Notes: a model not told the origin generated them from the sequence alone. A stretch of DNA of 53,130 nt from an uncultured Lachnospiraceae bacterium (GCA_910586555.1 CAJUJY010000018.1:1-53130); one strand, 5' to 3'; numbered from the stretch's first letter, positions 7,385-15,019 are shown. Numbers and translations are program-made.

Positions 7385-8945
7385 GCACCAATCCACTCCT
7401 TATACAATAATCTGAAGCCTGCCTGGTCTTATATCCTGCATCTACTGCTACAGAAAACCAGGGCCCTTTAAGCATAGGGATATCACTTGCAGAATTTCCA
7501 AATACAGCAATTTCATCTGGTTTATACCCCATTTTATTACATATATGCATTATACCTTCTTTTTTTCCTGCCATAATACTAATTATTTGTATACAGCCAT
7601 CTTCAATTATAACATTTATGCCTTCCTTTGTGCAGTGCCTTTTATTACAAAAGCCAAACTTTTTTGCTACAGACATTGCCATTATATCCCTTTTGCCAGA
7701 AGGTATATTTTTATTCCTGTTAAATGAAAGGGTAATTTTATAAACTATATCCTTTTCACTATAAATATGTAACAGATATCCATGCTTTAAAGCATCTTTT
7801 TTAAGCTGGTTTATATATTTATATTTTAAAGGAAATATTTTCTTATGTAAATCCCCTTTTTCTGTATGTGTTATTAAGAGCCCGCCGTGCGCAAATACCC
7901 CTCCTGATATTATATTTGCTGCTGGTGCGGTTTTTCTTAATGCATCTTTATATGGAAGTGAAGTTGCAAGAAATATTTTGCTATGCAGGGAAAGCCTTTT
8001 AAGCAGTTTTTTTGTATTTTCTGTAATTATGCTATCCCCGTTATTAATAAGTGTGCCATCTATATCGAAAAATACCGCTTTCTTATATTGTGGTATACGG
8101 AAAGCAGGGTATGGGTTAAAGAAAACCAGTTCCGGAATATCCTGGTTACAATAAGATAAATAACAGCTACATTCTTTTCTTATACAGGCTTTGCCGTCTT
8201 TACCTGGAATACAGGTATTACACCGCCTTACAGAACCATCTGCTTCTACAAAAAGGCTGTCCATACACCTGCTTGTATCAGCTTTGTAATGCTTAAGCCC
8301 CGTTTCAAAATACTCATCAATTAATGTAAATGTTTTAATTTCTTCTTCTATATACCTGCGGCCAAGGCCATCCATTTTATTAATCCATAAATATACATCT
8401 TCTGGAAGCTTTTTTCTAAGGCTAAGTATGCTTTTTTCCTGTCCTGGGACTCCTACTGTACCCACACAGTATAAAATGCCATATGCAGAAAGTTTTCTGC
8501 ACTGGCTTAAAAACTGGCTTTCTGTAACCATCTGTGGGTGGAATGTACACCAAAGCCTTAATTTATTAATCCTGCCATTGTTCTTTTCAAACCAGCCAAG
8601 CATACGGTCTATATTAAAAGAAAGGTTTGTCTGTGCACCTGCTGCTTCAATGTAATTGCTGCATGTAAGACGTGCAAGTTCCCTCCAGTAATATTTATAT
8701 ATAAGTGCTTCACCATATGGTACAATTTGTACAGCACATTTGTTTTTCCCTGCACATATCTTACTGGTAATGGCATCCACAAAACTTACAAGACTTTCCT
8801 CATCTTTTAAAAGCCCTTTCCTGCTGCACTGGGGCTTTTTTGAAAACGGGCAGTAACTACATGAATAATTGCAGGAATCAAGACTTCCTCTGTAATACCA
8901 CTGGTGTATATTATTATATAATTTAATATTCCCCATTGGTTCCAT
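7377..8945 (-). CDS. STM4011-like radical SAM protein fused to HAD hydrolase
   Basis: A 522-residue fusion. The N-terminal part (about 1-280) is a radical SAM domain with the CxxxCxxC iron-sulfur motif at C25-C29-C32 (CNYSCSYC). Further cysteines around 235-265 (RRCNTCIPG, CIRKECSCYLSYC) could hold an auxiliary cluster, in the style of SPASM or related domains. The C-terminal part (about 288-522) is a HAD-superfamily phosphatase of the Cof/sucrose-phosphatase kind: the nucleophile pair D294-x-D296 lies in FFDIDGTL, ATSLPYKDAL is a motif-II-like segment, and VFGNSASDIPML is the acidic motif. The radical SAM part resembles the STM4011 family named after a Salmonella locus; the HAD domain is an addition. 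Its start overlaps the end of the preceding gene by 23 bases. Substrate unknown. Confidence 0.85.
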   Translation of the reverse strand: MEPMGNIKLYNNIHQWYYRGSLDSCNYSCSYCPFSKKPQCSRKGLLKDEESLVSFVDAITSKICAGKNKCAVQIVPYGEALIYKYYWRELARLTCSNYIEAAGAQTNLSFNIDRMLGWFEKNNGRINKLRLWCTFHPQMVTESQFLSQCRKLSAYGILYCVGTVGVPGQEKSILSLRKKLPEDVYLWINKMDGLGRRYIEEEIKTFTLIDEYFETGLKHYKADTSRCMDSLFVEADGSVRRCNTCIPGKDGKACIRKECSCYLSYCNQDIPELVFFNPYPAFRIPQYKKAVFFDIDGTLINNGDSIITENTKKLLKRLSLHSKIFLATSLPYKDALRKTAPAANIISGGVFAHGGLLITHTEKGDLHKKIFPLKYKYINQLKKDALKHGYLLHIYSEKDIVYKITLSFNRNKNIPSGKRDIMAMSVAKKFGFCNKRHCTKEGINVIIEDGCIQIISIMAGKKEGIMHICNKMGYKPDEIAVFGNSASDIPMLKGPWFSVAVDAGYKTRQASDYCIRSGLVHA

Positions 8946-11145
8946 TTTCCCATCTCCCCATCCTGTCTTTTACTTCACCAGAAATAAAGAAAGGCCCAAG
9001 GTAATCAGACAGTGCAATTCCCTCTTCTGACAATGTAATAAAACTGTCGTCAATATATGCATATCCTTTTTTGCACCATTCTTTTATAAATGGAAAATCT
9101 TCTTCTGCACTGCTGTTAAAATGCATGGTGTAGTCTTTTCTTAAAATGCCCTTGCCAAATAAAATATGTTTTACTGCATAACGCCTTTTTAATTCATCTT
9201 CTGAAAGTATATAACCATGTTTTACCTGAAGGAAATCTTTCTGTTTTATATAGCTGTTTAACTGTTTTATACACTCTGCATTGCCTGTTGCATAAGGAGT
9301 ACAAAAATGCAGGTTACCTATATAGCTTCTTCCGCCACAGCCTATTGAAACTGTATTGCCAAAACCACAAAGTGAAGCACTATCCTGTACATCTGTATTT
9401 TTTTTAAGTACAAACCGCCTCATTGACTGCTGCACATACCCGTTTGAAAGCAGGAAGTTTCTTGCACACTTATAAAGTTCCATTGTATTTTCCAAAGGTT
9501 TTATGCCCCTCTGCCACAGGTATGTCCCCTTTTTGACATAAAGCGGGTATACAAACATTTCTTCTGGTTTAAATAAAACTGCCTGTTTTAATGATTTTAA
9601 AAGGGTATCTTCTGTCTGGCCTGGGATTCCATAAATAATATCTATATTTACACATAAAAACCCTGTTTCATTAATAAGTTCCAGTGCTTTAATGGCACGC
9701 TCTGGTGAATGGAAACGGTGCAGGTTTTTAAGTTCATAACTGTTAAAACTTTGTACACCTATGCTTATCCTTGTTACACCGTTTTCTTTAAGGATTAAAA
9801 GTTTTTCTTTATCTGTCTGGTTAGGTGAAGTTTCAACATTTACAGGCACTTTGCCATATTTTATACCAAAATATTTCTCCCCAATTACAAATAACTGTCC
9901 AAGTATATGGCCTGGAAGCAGAAGCGGCGTGCCTCCCCCGATTGCCATATTATTAAATACAGTACCTTCTGGCAGTGCTTCTGAAACCTGTTTTGCCTGT
10001 TTCTCCATTGTATATACATATTCTTCTATAAATGGCTGCTTTTTCTCTGCCCCTGCAACTGAAAAAAGGTTGCAGTAGCCACATTTATACTGGCAGAATG
10101 GTATATGCATGTAAAGGGTGTTTTCCTGTCCTTTTATATCTTTAAGCCTGTCTGCAAGGTTAATTCCTGTAAGGCTTCTGTAAGCTGTTTTATGTGGGTA
10201 GCTGTACATATATTGTACATATGGTTCTTTTATATCCGTGGCACTTACTGTTTCCTGGTTTTTAGTAGTTATTTTTATAATATTATTTAATGTCATAATA
10301 TCTTTATCCTCTTTAGCTGTATTCTTACTTATTATAAAATGTTTATATGGCACAGTGTTTACTAAAGGGTGGTCTATTCCGTGGTACCATATTCCATCTT
10401 CACCATAACATGTCCCGTGGTCTGAACAGCATATAACAAAAGTATCCCCAATATCTGCAAATCCTTTAAAAAGCCTTCCAAGCTCGCCATCAACATAGCG
10501 CAGTGCCATTTTCTGTGCCTCTTTGCTGTCTTTTTTGCTGCCTGTATAGAAGCCAACTGGATAATGTAGTGCAGAAATATTTATATACATCATTATTTTA
10601 CTGTCTGTGCCTGCCTTCTGGCTGTTATATTTTAAAAGCTGTTTTAATGCAAAATCCACCTGGTTTTTGGCAGAATCTTTTACCTTGCAGCCAAATGACG
10701 GATTCCAGTAACTATGCTGGAAAAATGATGGAAGTACACTGCCTAGCGCTGTCCTTTTATCAAAAAAGCTTAAGCCCCCTATACAGTATGTTTCATATCC
10801 CCTGTTACAAAGTTCTTCTATCCATGTGGCATGTGAAAATAAAAAAGCTCCCTCTGGTGCTTTTCTTCCCATTCCAATATCCTCTGAAAAAAACAAAGTT
10901 TCCCTTTCTCTCATTTTATTTATTTCACAGTCTATTGGAAGAAAACCTGCAAACATTGCCTGGTGTGACGGATATGTAAAATTCCCTGGTGCACTGCACT
11001 TTCTCCACTTGCCATAACTGTTTAAAGCAGGCGTTCCCCCACATGCTTCTTCTTCATATGCTACATCAAAACGCAGCGAATCCATACATATAAATAAAAT
11101 ATTACAACTTTTTGTTATTTTATCCATATTTGTTTCCTGTGCCAT
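8923..11145 (-). CDS. STM4013-like hydrolase fused to STM4012-like radical SAM
   Basis: A 740-residue fusion of two enzymes. Residues about 12-300 form an alkaline-phosphatase/sulfatase-superfamily domain. It has the metal site ICMDSLRFD (D22), a nucleophile loop NFTYPSHQAMFAG with Thr57 where sulfatases have Cys, and CCSDHGTCYGEDG plus GIDHP as later metal ligands. A Thr nucleophile points to phosphodiester or phosphomonoester chemistry rather than sulfate ester hydrolysis. Residues about 325-740 form a HemN-like radical SAM domain: MHIPFCQYKCGYC (C351, C355, C358), IGGGTPLLL, and RISIGVQSFN. This matches the STM4012 family; it is not a genuine coproporphyrinogen dehydrogenase, given its context. 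In the Salmonella-type locus these are separate genes. It lies 34 bases after the ATP-grasp-like gene and overlaps the next gene. Confidence 0.86.
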   Translation of the reverse strand: MAQETNMDKITKSCNILFICMDSLRFDVAYEEEACGGTPALNSYGKWRKCSAPGNFTYPSHQAMFAGFLPIDCEINKMRERETLFFSEDIGMGRKAPEGAFLFSHATWIEELCNRGYETYCIGGLSFFDKRTALGSVLPSFFQHSYWNPSFGCKVKDSAKNQVDFALKQLLKYNSQKAGTDSKIMMYINISALHYPVGFYTGSKKDSKEAQKMALRYVDGELGRLFKGFADIGDTFVICCSDHGTCYGEDGIWYHGIDHPLVNTVPYKHFIISKNTAKEDKDIMTLNNIIKITTKNQETVSATDIKEPYVQYMYSYPHKTAYRSLTGINLADRLKDIKGQENTLYMHIPFCQYKCGYCNLFSVAGAEKKQPFIEEYVYTMEKQAKQVSEALPEGTVFNNMAIGGGTPLLLPGHILGQLFVIGEKYFGIKYGKVPVNVETSPNQTDKEKLLILKENGVTRISIGVQSFNSYELKNLHRFHSPERAIKALELINETGFLCVNIDIIYGIPGQTEDTLLKSLKQAVLFKPEEMFVYPLYVKKGTYLWQRGIKPLENTMELYKCARNFLLSNGYVQQSMRRFVLKKNTDVQDSASLCGFGNTVSIGCGGRSYIGNLHFCTPYATGNAECIKQLNSYIKQKDFLQVKHGYILSEDELKRRYAVKHILFGKGILRKDYTMHFNSSAEEDFPFIKEWCKKGYAYIDDSFITLSEEGIALSDYLGPFFISGEVKDRMGRWENGTNGEY

Positions 11146-11179
11146 ATAAATCCCCCGCTTCCTGTATATGCTGCCTGTT

Positions 11180-12193
11180 TTATTCCATGCCAGAAAGCAG
11201 TTTTAACTGCCCGTGGTATATACTGTTTCCTGAATATATATCCTGGTAAATTAAATCACCCTGCCCGTTTATTTCAATAATCCGGGGCTTTTTACTTCCC
11301 TTATCAAGCATTACATCTATTCCTGCTACATTAAGCCCTTTAAAAACAGTAACTGCCTTCTGGCATATTTCTTCTATCCCTGTTATTATATTTCCTGGAA
11401 GTTTTAATTCCTTAAAATCCAGTGCCTGGTTATTAAGATGCAGATTGGTAACAGGCCCTTCTGACTGGCGTGCTACTATATATGCAATGCTTCCAGCCTG
11501 GTATACAACACGCAGGTCATAGCTTTTGCCATTAAAAGAATCTTTAGGGTACCATTTTTCAGCTATAACACCTGTTTTATATGGTGTCCCTTTTCCTGCA
11601 AGCACATCAATTATATTTATAATTTCTGTACTGCTGTTAATGGCATAAAGTTTCTTTGTATTGTAAAGCCTGCCATTTTCAAGGCGGCAGGAAGTATAAA
11701 GCTTTAAACTTTTACCATGCGGGTTTAAGCGTAAAGCCATAACCCCTGCTGCCCCTGAATAATTTACTGGCTTTACAAATACAGAATACTGTCTTTTATC
11801 CTTCATGGTATCTATTAACTGCATACCTGAACTTACATTTTCTAAAACCATTTCTGTTGCAGGAATAGAATGTTTAATAAGCTCTTTTTTAGATTCCCTT
11901 TTATCAAGTACATTTAAAATTGCACCTGGTGTATTTAAAAACCTGCAATTACATAAGTCCATGCGTTTTAGTATATCCTGGTAAATTAAAAGTTCCCTGT
12001 GCATTATGCCAAGATCTGTAATTTTATAAGAGGGCGGGTCTATTTTTACAGCCGCACCCTCTAAAATACCATAATTAAAATCCGCAAAAACCTCTTCCCA
12101 TCTAATAACTTTTATAAAAATACCCTGCGCATCTGCTGCTTTTAAGAAATATTTTGTTCTCTTTGAAATTTTATCACCAATTAAAATTACCAT
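11180..12193 (-). CDS. STM4014-like ATP-grasp family protein
   Basis: A 337-residue protein with the layout of an ATP-grasp ligase. It has an N-terminal Rossmann-like segment (MVILIGDKI), a central ATP-binding segment with FVKPVNYSGAAGVMALRL (Lys-x-x-x-x-GG-like), DLRVVYQAG, and a C-terminal metal-binding segment GIDVMLDKG...RIIEINGQGDLIYQD. The E-x-N of IIEINGQG is the expected Mg2+-binding pair. ATP-grasp enzymes join a carboxylate to an amine or thiol through an acyl phosphate; RimK-like members modify proteins and peptides. The match to the STM4014 family rests mainly on gene context. It lies between the LRR gene (41 bases upstream) and the hydrolase-radical SAM fusion (34 bases downstream). 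Confidence 0.8.
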   Translation of the reverse strand: MVILIGDKISKRTKYFLKAADAQGIFIKVIRWEEVFADFNYGILEGAAVKIDPPSYKITDLGIMHRELLIYQDILKRMDLCNCRFLNTPGAILNVLDKRESKKELIKHSIPATEMVLENVSSGMQLIDTMKDKRQYSVFVKPVNYSGAAGVMALRLNPHGKSLKLYTSCRLENGRLYNTKKLYAINSSTEIINIIDVLAGKGTPYKTGVIAEKWYPKDSFNGKSYDLRVVYQAGSIAYIVARQSEGPVTNLHLNNQALDFKELKLPGNIITGIEEICQKAVTVFKGLNVAGIDVMLDKGSKKPRIIEINGQGDLIYQDIYSGNSIYHGQLKLLSGME

Positions 12194-12234
12194 ATTTTAA
12201 TCCACCTGTAAAAGTATATAAAAAGATATAAGTC

Positions 12235-13107
12235 CTATTCTGTAAGCATAGGATAATAGTATACTTCGTCTTCCCACTCATCTGGTTCATTGTCTTCATC
12301 AACATCAATTTCTATATCAAGGTCATCTGCAAGGTCATCAAGCTTATCCATTATGTCATCTGTCATATAGTGGTAATGTAAATCTACCTTTTTAATATTT
12401 GGATAATCTTTAATTTTATCCACAATAAGCTGGCCGCCTTTGTCTGTAAGTGAACCATTGGCAAGGCTTAAGGTTTCTATCTGTGAAATATACTTGCTTG
12501 CAAATACAAGTTCTGCAATATCATCTTCCATATCACTGTCTTCAATGCCAAGGTATTTAAGGTTTGGAAAGTCTGAATTACTAAGCAGCTTTTCTATAGT
12601 TTCCTTATTACCGTCAAATCCATAATCATCTATACCAAGATATAAAACCAGCCTTTCAAGTGAAGGAAGTTCTGCTTTTGTAATGCTTTCAATTACACTT
12701 GAAGGAAGGCCGCCACATATAATTTCTAACCTCTTAAGGTTACTATGTTTTATATCACCAAGTACAAGTCCTGAACTTCCTTTTATACGCATTGATTCAA
12801 GCTGCGGCATTGCTTCCCAGAGTTTTGAATAATCCCCCTGGATAATCCATGAAACTTCACAGGCTTCAAAGTTCATATCCCCTATAAACAAGCTTTTAAT
12901 ATGTGAAAACTTGTCCTTATTTTCTATTATGTCATCAATTATCTTCTGGCAGGCATCTTCCCATGCATCACCCCATGAACCAATCACTATTTCTTCTAAT
13001 TCCGGAAACTCTGAATCTGCCATAATATCAGCAACCATTGTATCCGCGCTTTTATCACCCTCCTCATAATCATCATAATCATACTCATAAAATTTACTCT
13101 TATACAT
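12235..13107 (-). CDS. STM4015-like leucine-rich-repeat protein
   Basis: A 290-residue, strongly acidic cytoplasmic protein. From about residue 75 to 250 it shows leucine-rich-repeat periodicity: LESMRIKG, LKRLEIICGGL, LERLVLYLG, LKYLGIEDS, IETLSLANGSL and IKKVDLHYHYM, each about 25-30 residues apart. It ends in a very acidic region closed by an aromatic tail (VYYYPMLTE). The N-terminus (KFYEYDYDDYEEGD) is also Asp/Tyr-rich. This matches the STM4015 family, the LRR member of the STM4011-4015 gene set. LRR domains bind proteins; with radical SAM, ATP-grasp and hydrolase enzymes encoded next door, it is the most likely substrate or scaffold. It is the first gene of the cluster and is preceded by a strong ribosome site (AAAGGAGG). 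Confidence 0.82.
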   Translation of the reverse strand: MYKSKFYEYDYDDYEEGDKSADTMVADIMADSEFPELEEIVIGSWGDAWEDACQKIIDDIIENKDKFSHIKSLFIGDMNFEACEVSWIIQGDYSKLWEAMPQLESMRIKGSSGLVLGDIKHSNLKRLEIICGGLPSSVIESITKAELPSLERLVLYLGIDDYGFDGNKETIEKLLSNSDFPNLKYLGIEDSDMEDDIAELVFASKYISQIETLSLANGSLTDKGGQLIVDKIKDYPNIKKVDLHYHYMTDDIMDKLDDLADDLDIEIDVDEDNEPDEWEDEVYYYPMLTE

Positions 13108-13139
13108 AAAATACCTCCTTTAAGTTTTTATATATGAAT

Positions 13140-13168
13140 ATTTTACCACTTTATAACCCACTTGTACA
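13140..13168 (-). promoter_or_regulatory. Possible sigma-A promoter for the STM4015-like operon
   Basis: On the minus strand a TGTACA box and a TAAAAT box are separated by 17 bases, about 30 bases before the LRR gene. The -35 match is only 4 of 6, so this is tentative. It lies in the 229-base divergent gap shared with the XRE-FHIPEP gene. Confidence 0.35.
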
Positions 13169-13262
13169 TACATTTCATAAAAATTCCAACAGAAAATGCA
13201 ACATATGTTTTGTGACTTTTTACTAATGGCAAAAATTTGACTGCCACTAAACTATACATTGT

Positions 13263-13291
13263 TTGCTTATGAATCTGTTTATGCCTATAAT
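13263..13291 (+). promoter_or_regulatory. Sigma-A promoter for the XRE-FHIPEP gene
   Basis: TTGCTT and TATAAT with a 17-base spacer, 45 bases upstream of the ATG at 13337. This is a near-consensus vegetative promoter. It is divergent from the LRR operon, and the upstream stretch 13200-13262 could carry operator sites for the encoded regulator. Confidence 0.65.
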
Positions 13292-13336
13292 ATTTATACA
13301 AATTTATTATATATAGAAAGAGAGGAATAATGGTTT

Positions 13337-14098
13337 ATGGATAAAAACATAGGGAGTATTATATTAAGCCGCAGGCAGTCTAAAAATATGACACAAGAGG
13401 AGTTTGCTTCTAAGTTAGGTGTTACACCACAGGCAGTAAGCAAATGGGAAAGGGGAAACGGGCTGCCTGATATTTCTTTAATTGGTGGAATATGTAACAT
13501 CTTAGGCATTAATGCTAATATATTGCTTGGAATTAAAAGCGGTATTGCAGAAAATAATGATATTACTGCTGAAAGTGAAATTAAAAACAATATGGCAGCA
13601 GAACCTTTAGTACTTGAGTTTGGCGAAAATCTTATCCCATGCATTATAAAAGGTTTAGAAGAAGGCTGTTTAAAAAATTTTGTTAATGAAAAACGCAAAG
13701 AACTGGCAGCAAACACGGGAATGTTAATGCCTTTATTAAGGTTTAAGGACAATACATGCCTTGAAAAAAATTCTTACCGTCTTTTATCCTATGACAAAGA
13801 AATTATTACAAGTAAATTAAACGGTATTAATAGCAATTCCTATAAAGAAATAATTATACAGGTAACTACAGCATGTAAAAATAATTATGGAACAATTATT
13901 AACAAAAATATTGTAAAATTAATGATTGATAATATAAAAGAAAAATTTCCTGGTGTTGCAGACGGGCTTGTACCTGAAAAAATCCCATACATTAAAGTAG
14001 AAAGAAATTTACAGGAAATTATAAAACATGGAGGGGATATAAGGGATTTAATCCATATACTTGAAGAACTGGAAGAAAATATTACTGCCATCCCATAA
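13337..14098 (+). CDS. XRE regulator fused to an FlhA/FHIPEP-like domain
   Basis: A 253-residue protein. Residues 1-65 are an XRE/Cro-type helix-turn-helix: IGSIILSRRQSKNMTQEEFA, then LGVTPQAVSKWERG and PDISLIGGICNILG. Residues about 90-250 follow the cytoplasmic domain of flagellar/type III export proteins of the FHIPEP family (FlhA). EPLVLEFGENLIPCI parallels the family ELE-GY-LIP motif. KRKELAANTGMLMPLLRFKD and SYRLL parallel RRQ-A-ELG-V-P-IRIRDN...EYR. IDNIKEKFPGVADGLVP, NLQEIIKHGGDIRDLIHILE parallel the LLD-LKE-YP-LV-EL-P ... LQ-LL-EGV-IRDL-TILE segment. No transmembrane part is present, and no flagellar genes are in the window. It probably regulates transcription, with the FlhA-like part as a sensing or partner-binding domain. 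It is divergent from the STM4015-like operon, which is a candidate target. Confidence 0.85.
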   Translation: MDKNIGSIILSRRQSKNMTQEEFASKLGVTPQAVSKWERGNGLPDISLIGGICNILGINANILLGIKSGIAENNDITAESEIKNNMAAEPLVLEFGENLIPCIIKGLEEGCLKNFVNEKRKELAANTGMLMPLLRFKDNTCLEKNSYRLLSYDKEIITSKLNGINSNSYKEIIIQVTTACKNNYGTIINKNIVKLMIDNIKEKFPGVADGLVPEKIPYIKVERNLQEIIKHGGDIRDLIHILEELEENITAIP

Positions 14099-14106
14099 TA
14101 TAAATA

Positions 14107-14115
14107 TGTTGTTAT
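14107..14115. repeat. Possible target-site duplication (left)
   Basis: TGTTGTTAT occurs here and again at 15001-15009, directly outside the two inverted ends of the structured repeat. A 9-base direct repeat at both borders is what insertion by a transposase would leave. The second copies of the repeat (44.2 kb and 52.9 kb) do not show an obvious equivalent. Confidence 0.5.
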
Positions 14116-14205
14116 GCATGGCTGTTTCGTAAATTTATAGTGCAAAGAAAAGATAGTTTATAGTTATCTACGGTTTATTTTAAATAGGAGGTTAAAATAT
14201 TATGC

Positions 14206-14391
14206 CCTGGCAGTTCCAAAGTGTCCCATGTACAGCCCGCTTGCGCTTGGACGTCACACGCAATGGTGCATAAAGCCCCTATGCTTCAAAGAAAAAACTT
14301 CTTTGAAGCATTTAATACAGGACTTAAGCACCAGCGGTCCCTTTACAAATCTACAGCTTGTTCATTGGAAGCACATTTGGAACTTGCCAGG
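14206..14391 (-). repeat. Branched hairpin arm (right arm of copy 1)
   Basis: A 186-base near-palindrome. The outer stem pairs CCTGGCAGTTCCAAAGTG with the matching CA-TTTGGAAC-TTGCCAGG. A side hairpin is built on CCCGCTTGCGCTTGG. The apical stem has a perfect 13-base-pair tip (14281-14311, ATGCTTCAAAGAA and its complement around a 5-base loop). The same arm occurs at 44826-45000 in reverse orientation, with small compensating differences. Confidence 0.8.
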
Positions 14392-14699
14392 TAATATATG
14401 TTTTGGCAACCTATAAAAACATTTTGTGCAAATATTCTTAACTTAATTACACATTACGATATGGCTACACACGTAACAATGCATAAAAACCTAAATATTT
14501 CACAGAAACAAATGTTTCTGTGAAACATTGGATACCAGGTTTAAAACGGTGCAAAAATGCTTTTCACATATGACATAAAAATTCTCCACATGGTTTAAGT
14601 CCTATGGAAAAATACCAGCACAGTATCTTTTTTACTGGGTGTAATTAAGTGCAGTAAAACTATCGGAAATATTTTTATAAACTGCCAGAATGTATATTA

Positions 14700-14846
14700 C
14701 CTGGCAAATTCCAGATGTGATCCTAAAAGGCAACTGTACGGGACCGCCGGCGTTTAAATCTGGTTTTTTCAGATTTTATGCGCCGTTGCGCAGACCCGTT
14801 CAAGCGGAAGCGGGTTGACTGTAGAATCACATCTGGAATTGCCAGG
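14700..14846 (-). repeat. Branched hairpin arm (left arm of copy 1)
   Basis: A 147-base near-palindrome closed by CCTGGCAAATTCCAGATGTG and its complement. It has the same three-way layout as the other arms: an outer stem, a CCCG...CGGG side hairpin, and an apical stem. In the apical stem AATCTG/CAGATT replaces the AAGCCC/GGGCTT pairs of the 44.8-kb arm. Paired changes on both sides of the stem show that the fold, not the sequence, is being kept. Confidence 0.78.
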
Positions 14847-15019
14847 ACATAAAAACTGCTGCATGTACACAGCCTTTAATATATACAAATAACAGCATTT
14901 GCCTATATATGGTACAGGCAAGTAAAACAGGCTATCAATATAGGATAACTATAAATTATCTGTTGTTTATACGCAATTAAAAATTTATGAAGCAGACGCA
15001 TGTTGTTATAAACTTTGCC

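Larger units (their letters stand above)
14116..15000 (-). mobile_element. Structured inverted-repeat element, copy 1 (~885 bp)
   Basis: A non-coding element bounded by inverted ends of about 50-60 bases. Each end carries a TTCATAAATTTTTAATTG-type box and the imperfect palindrome GATAATTTATAGTTATC (14152-14168 with one change, and 14944-14960 inverted). Between the ends lie two long branched hairpins (14206-14391 and 14700-14846) and a 13-base-pair hairpin at 14498-14525. The same order of blocks occurs at 44212-45093 in the opposite orientation, and the beginning of a third copy lies at 52929. There is no transposase and no convincing ORF, so this is a MITE-like non-autonomous element or a structured RNA gene carried by one. 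It fills the gap between the XRE-FHIPEP gene and the UDP-sugar pyrophosphorylase gene. Confidence 0.8.

Noticed and set aside
8923..11145. Annotation of this gene as a coproporphyrinogen III dehydrogenase (HemN/HemW)
   Set aside because: The radical SAM half has HemN-like motifs, but it is fused to a hydrolase and sits in an STM4011-4015-like cluster, so a heme role is not supported.
8923..11145. Annotation of the N-terminal half as a sulfatase
   Set aside because: The formylglycine motif CxPxR is absent. Thr57 occupies the nucleophile position.
14228..14416. A 62-codon open frame inside the first structured repeat
   Set aside because: It runs through the branched hairpin arm, has no ribosome site, and its counterpart at 44.8 kb is not kept open in the same way. 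It is a by-product of the palindrome.
14700..14846. The branched hairpin as a riboswitch or attenuator of the downstream gene
   Set aside because: The arm belongs to a repeat found in unrelated contexts and lies upstream of the gene's promoter (15020-15048), so it cannot be in that gene's leader RNA.
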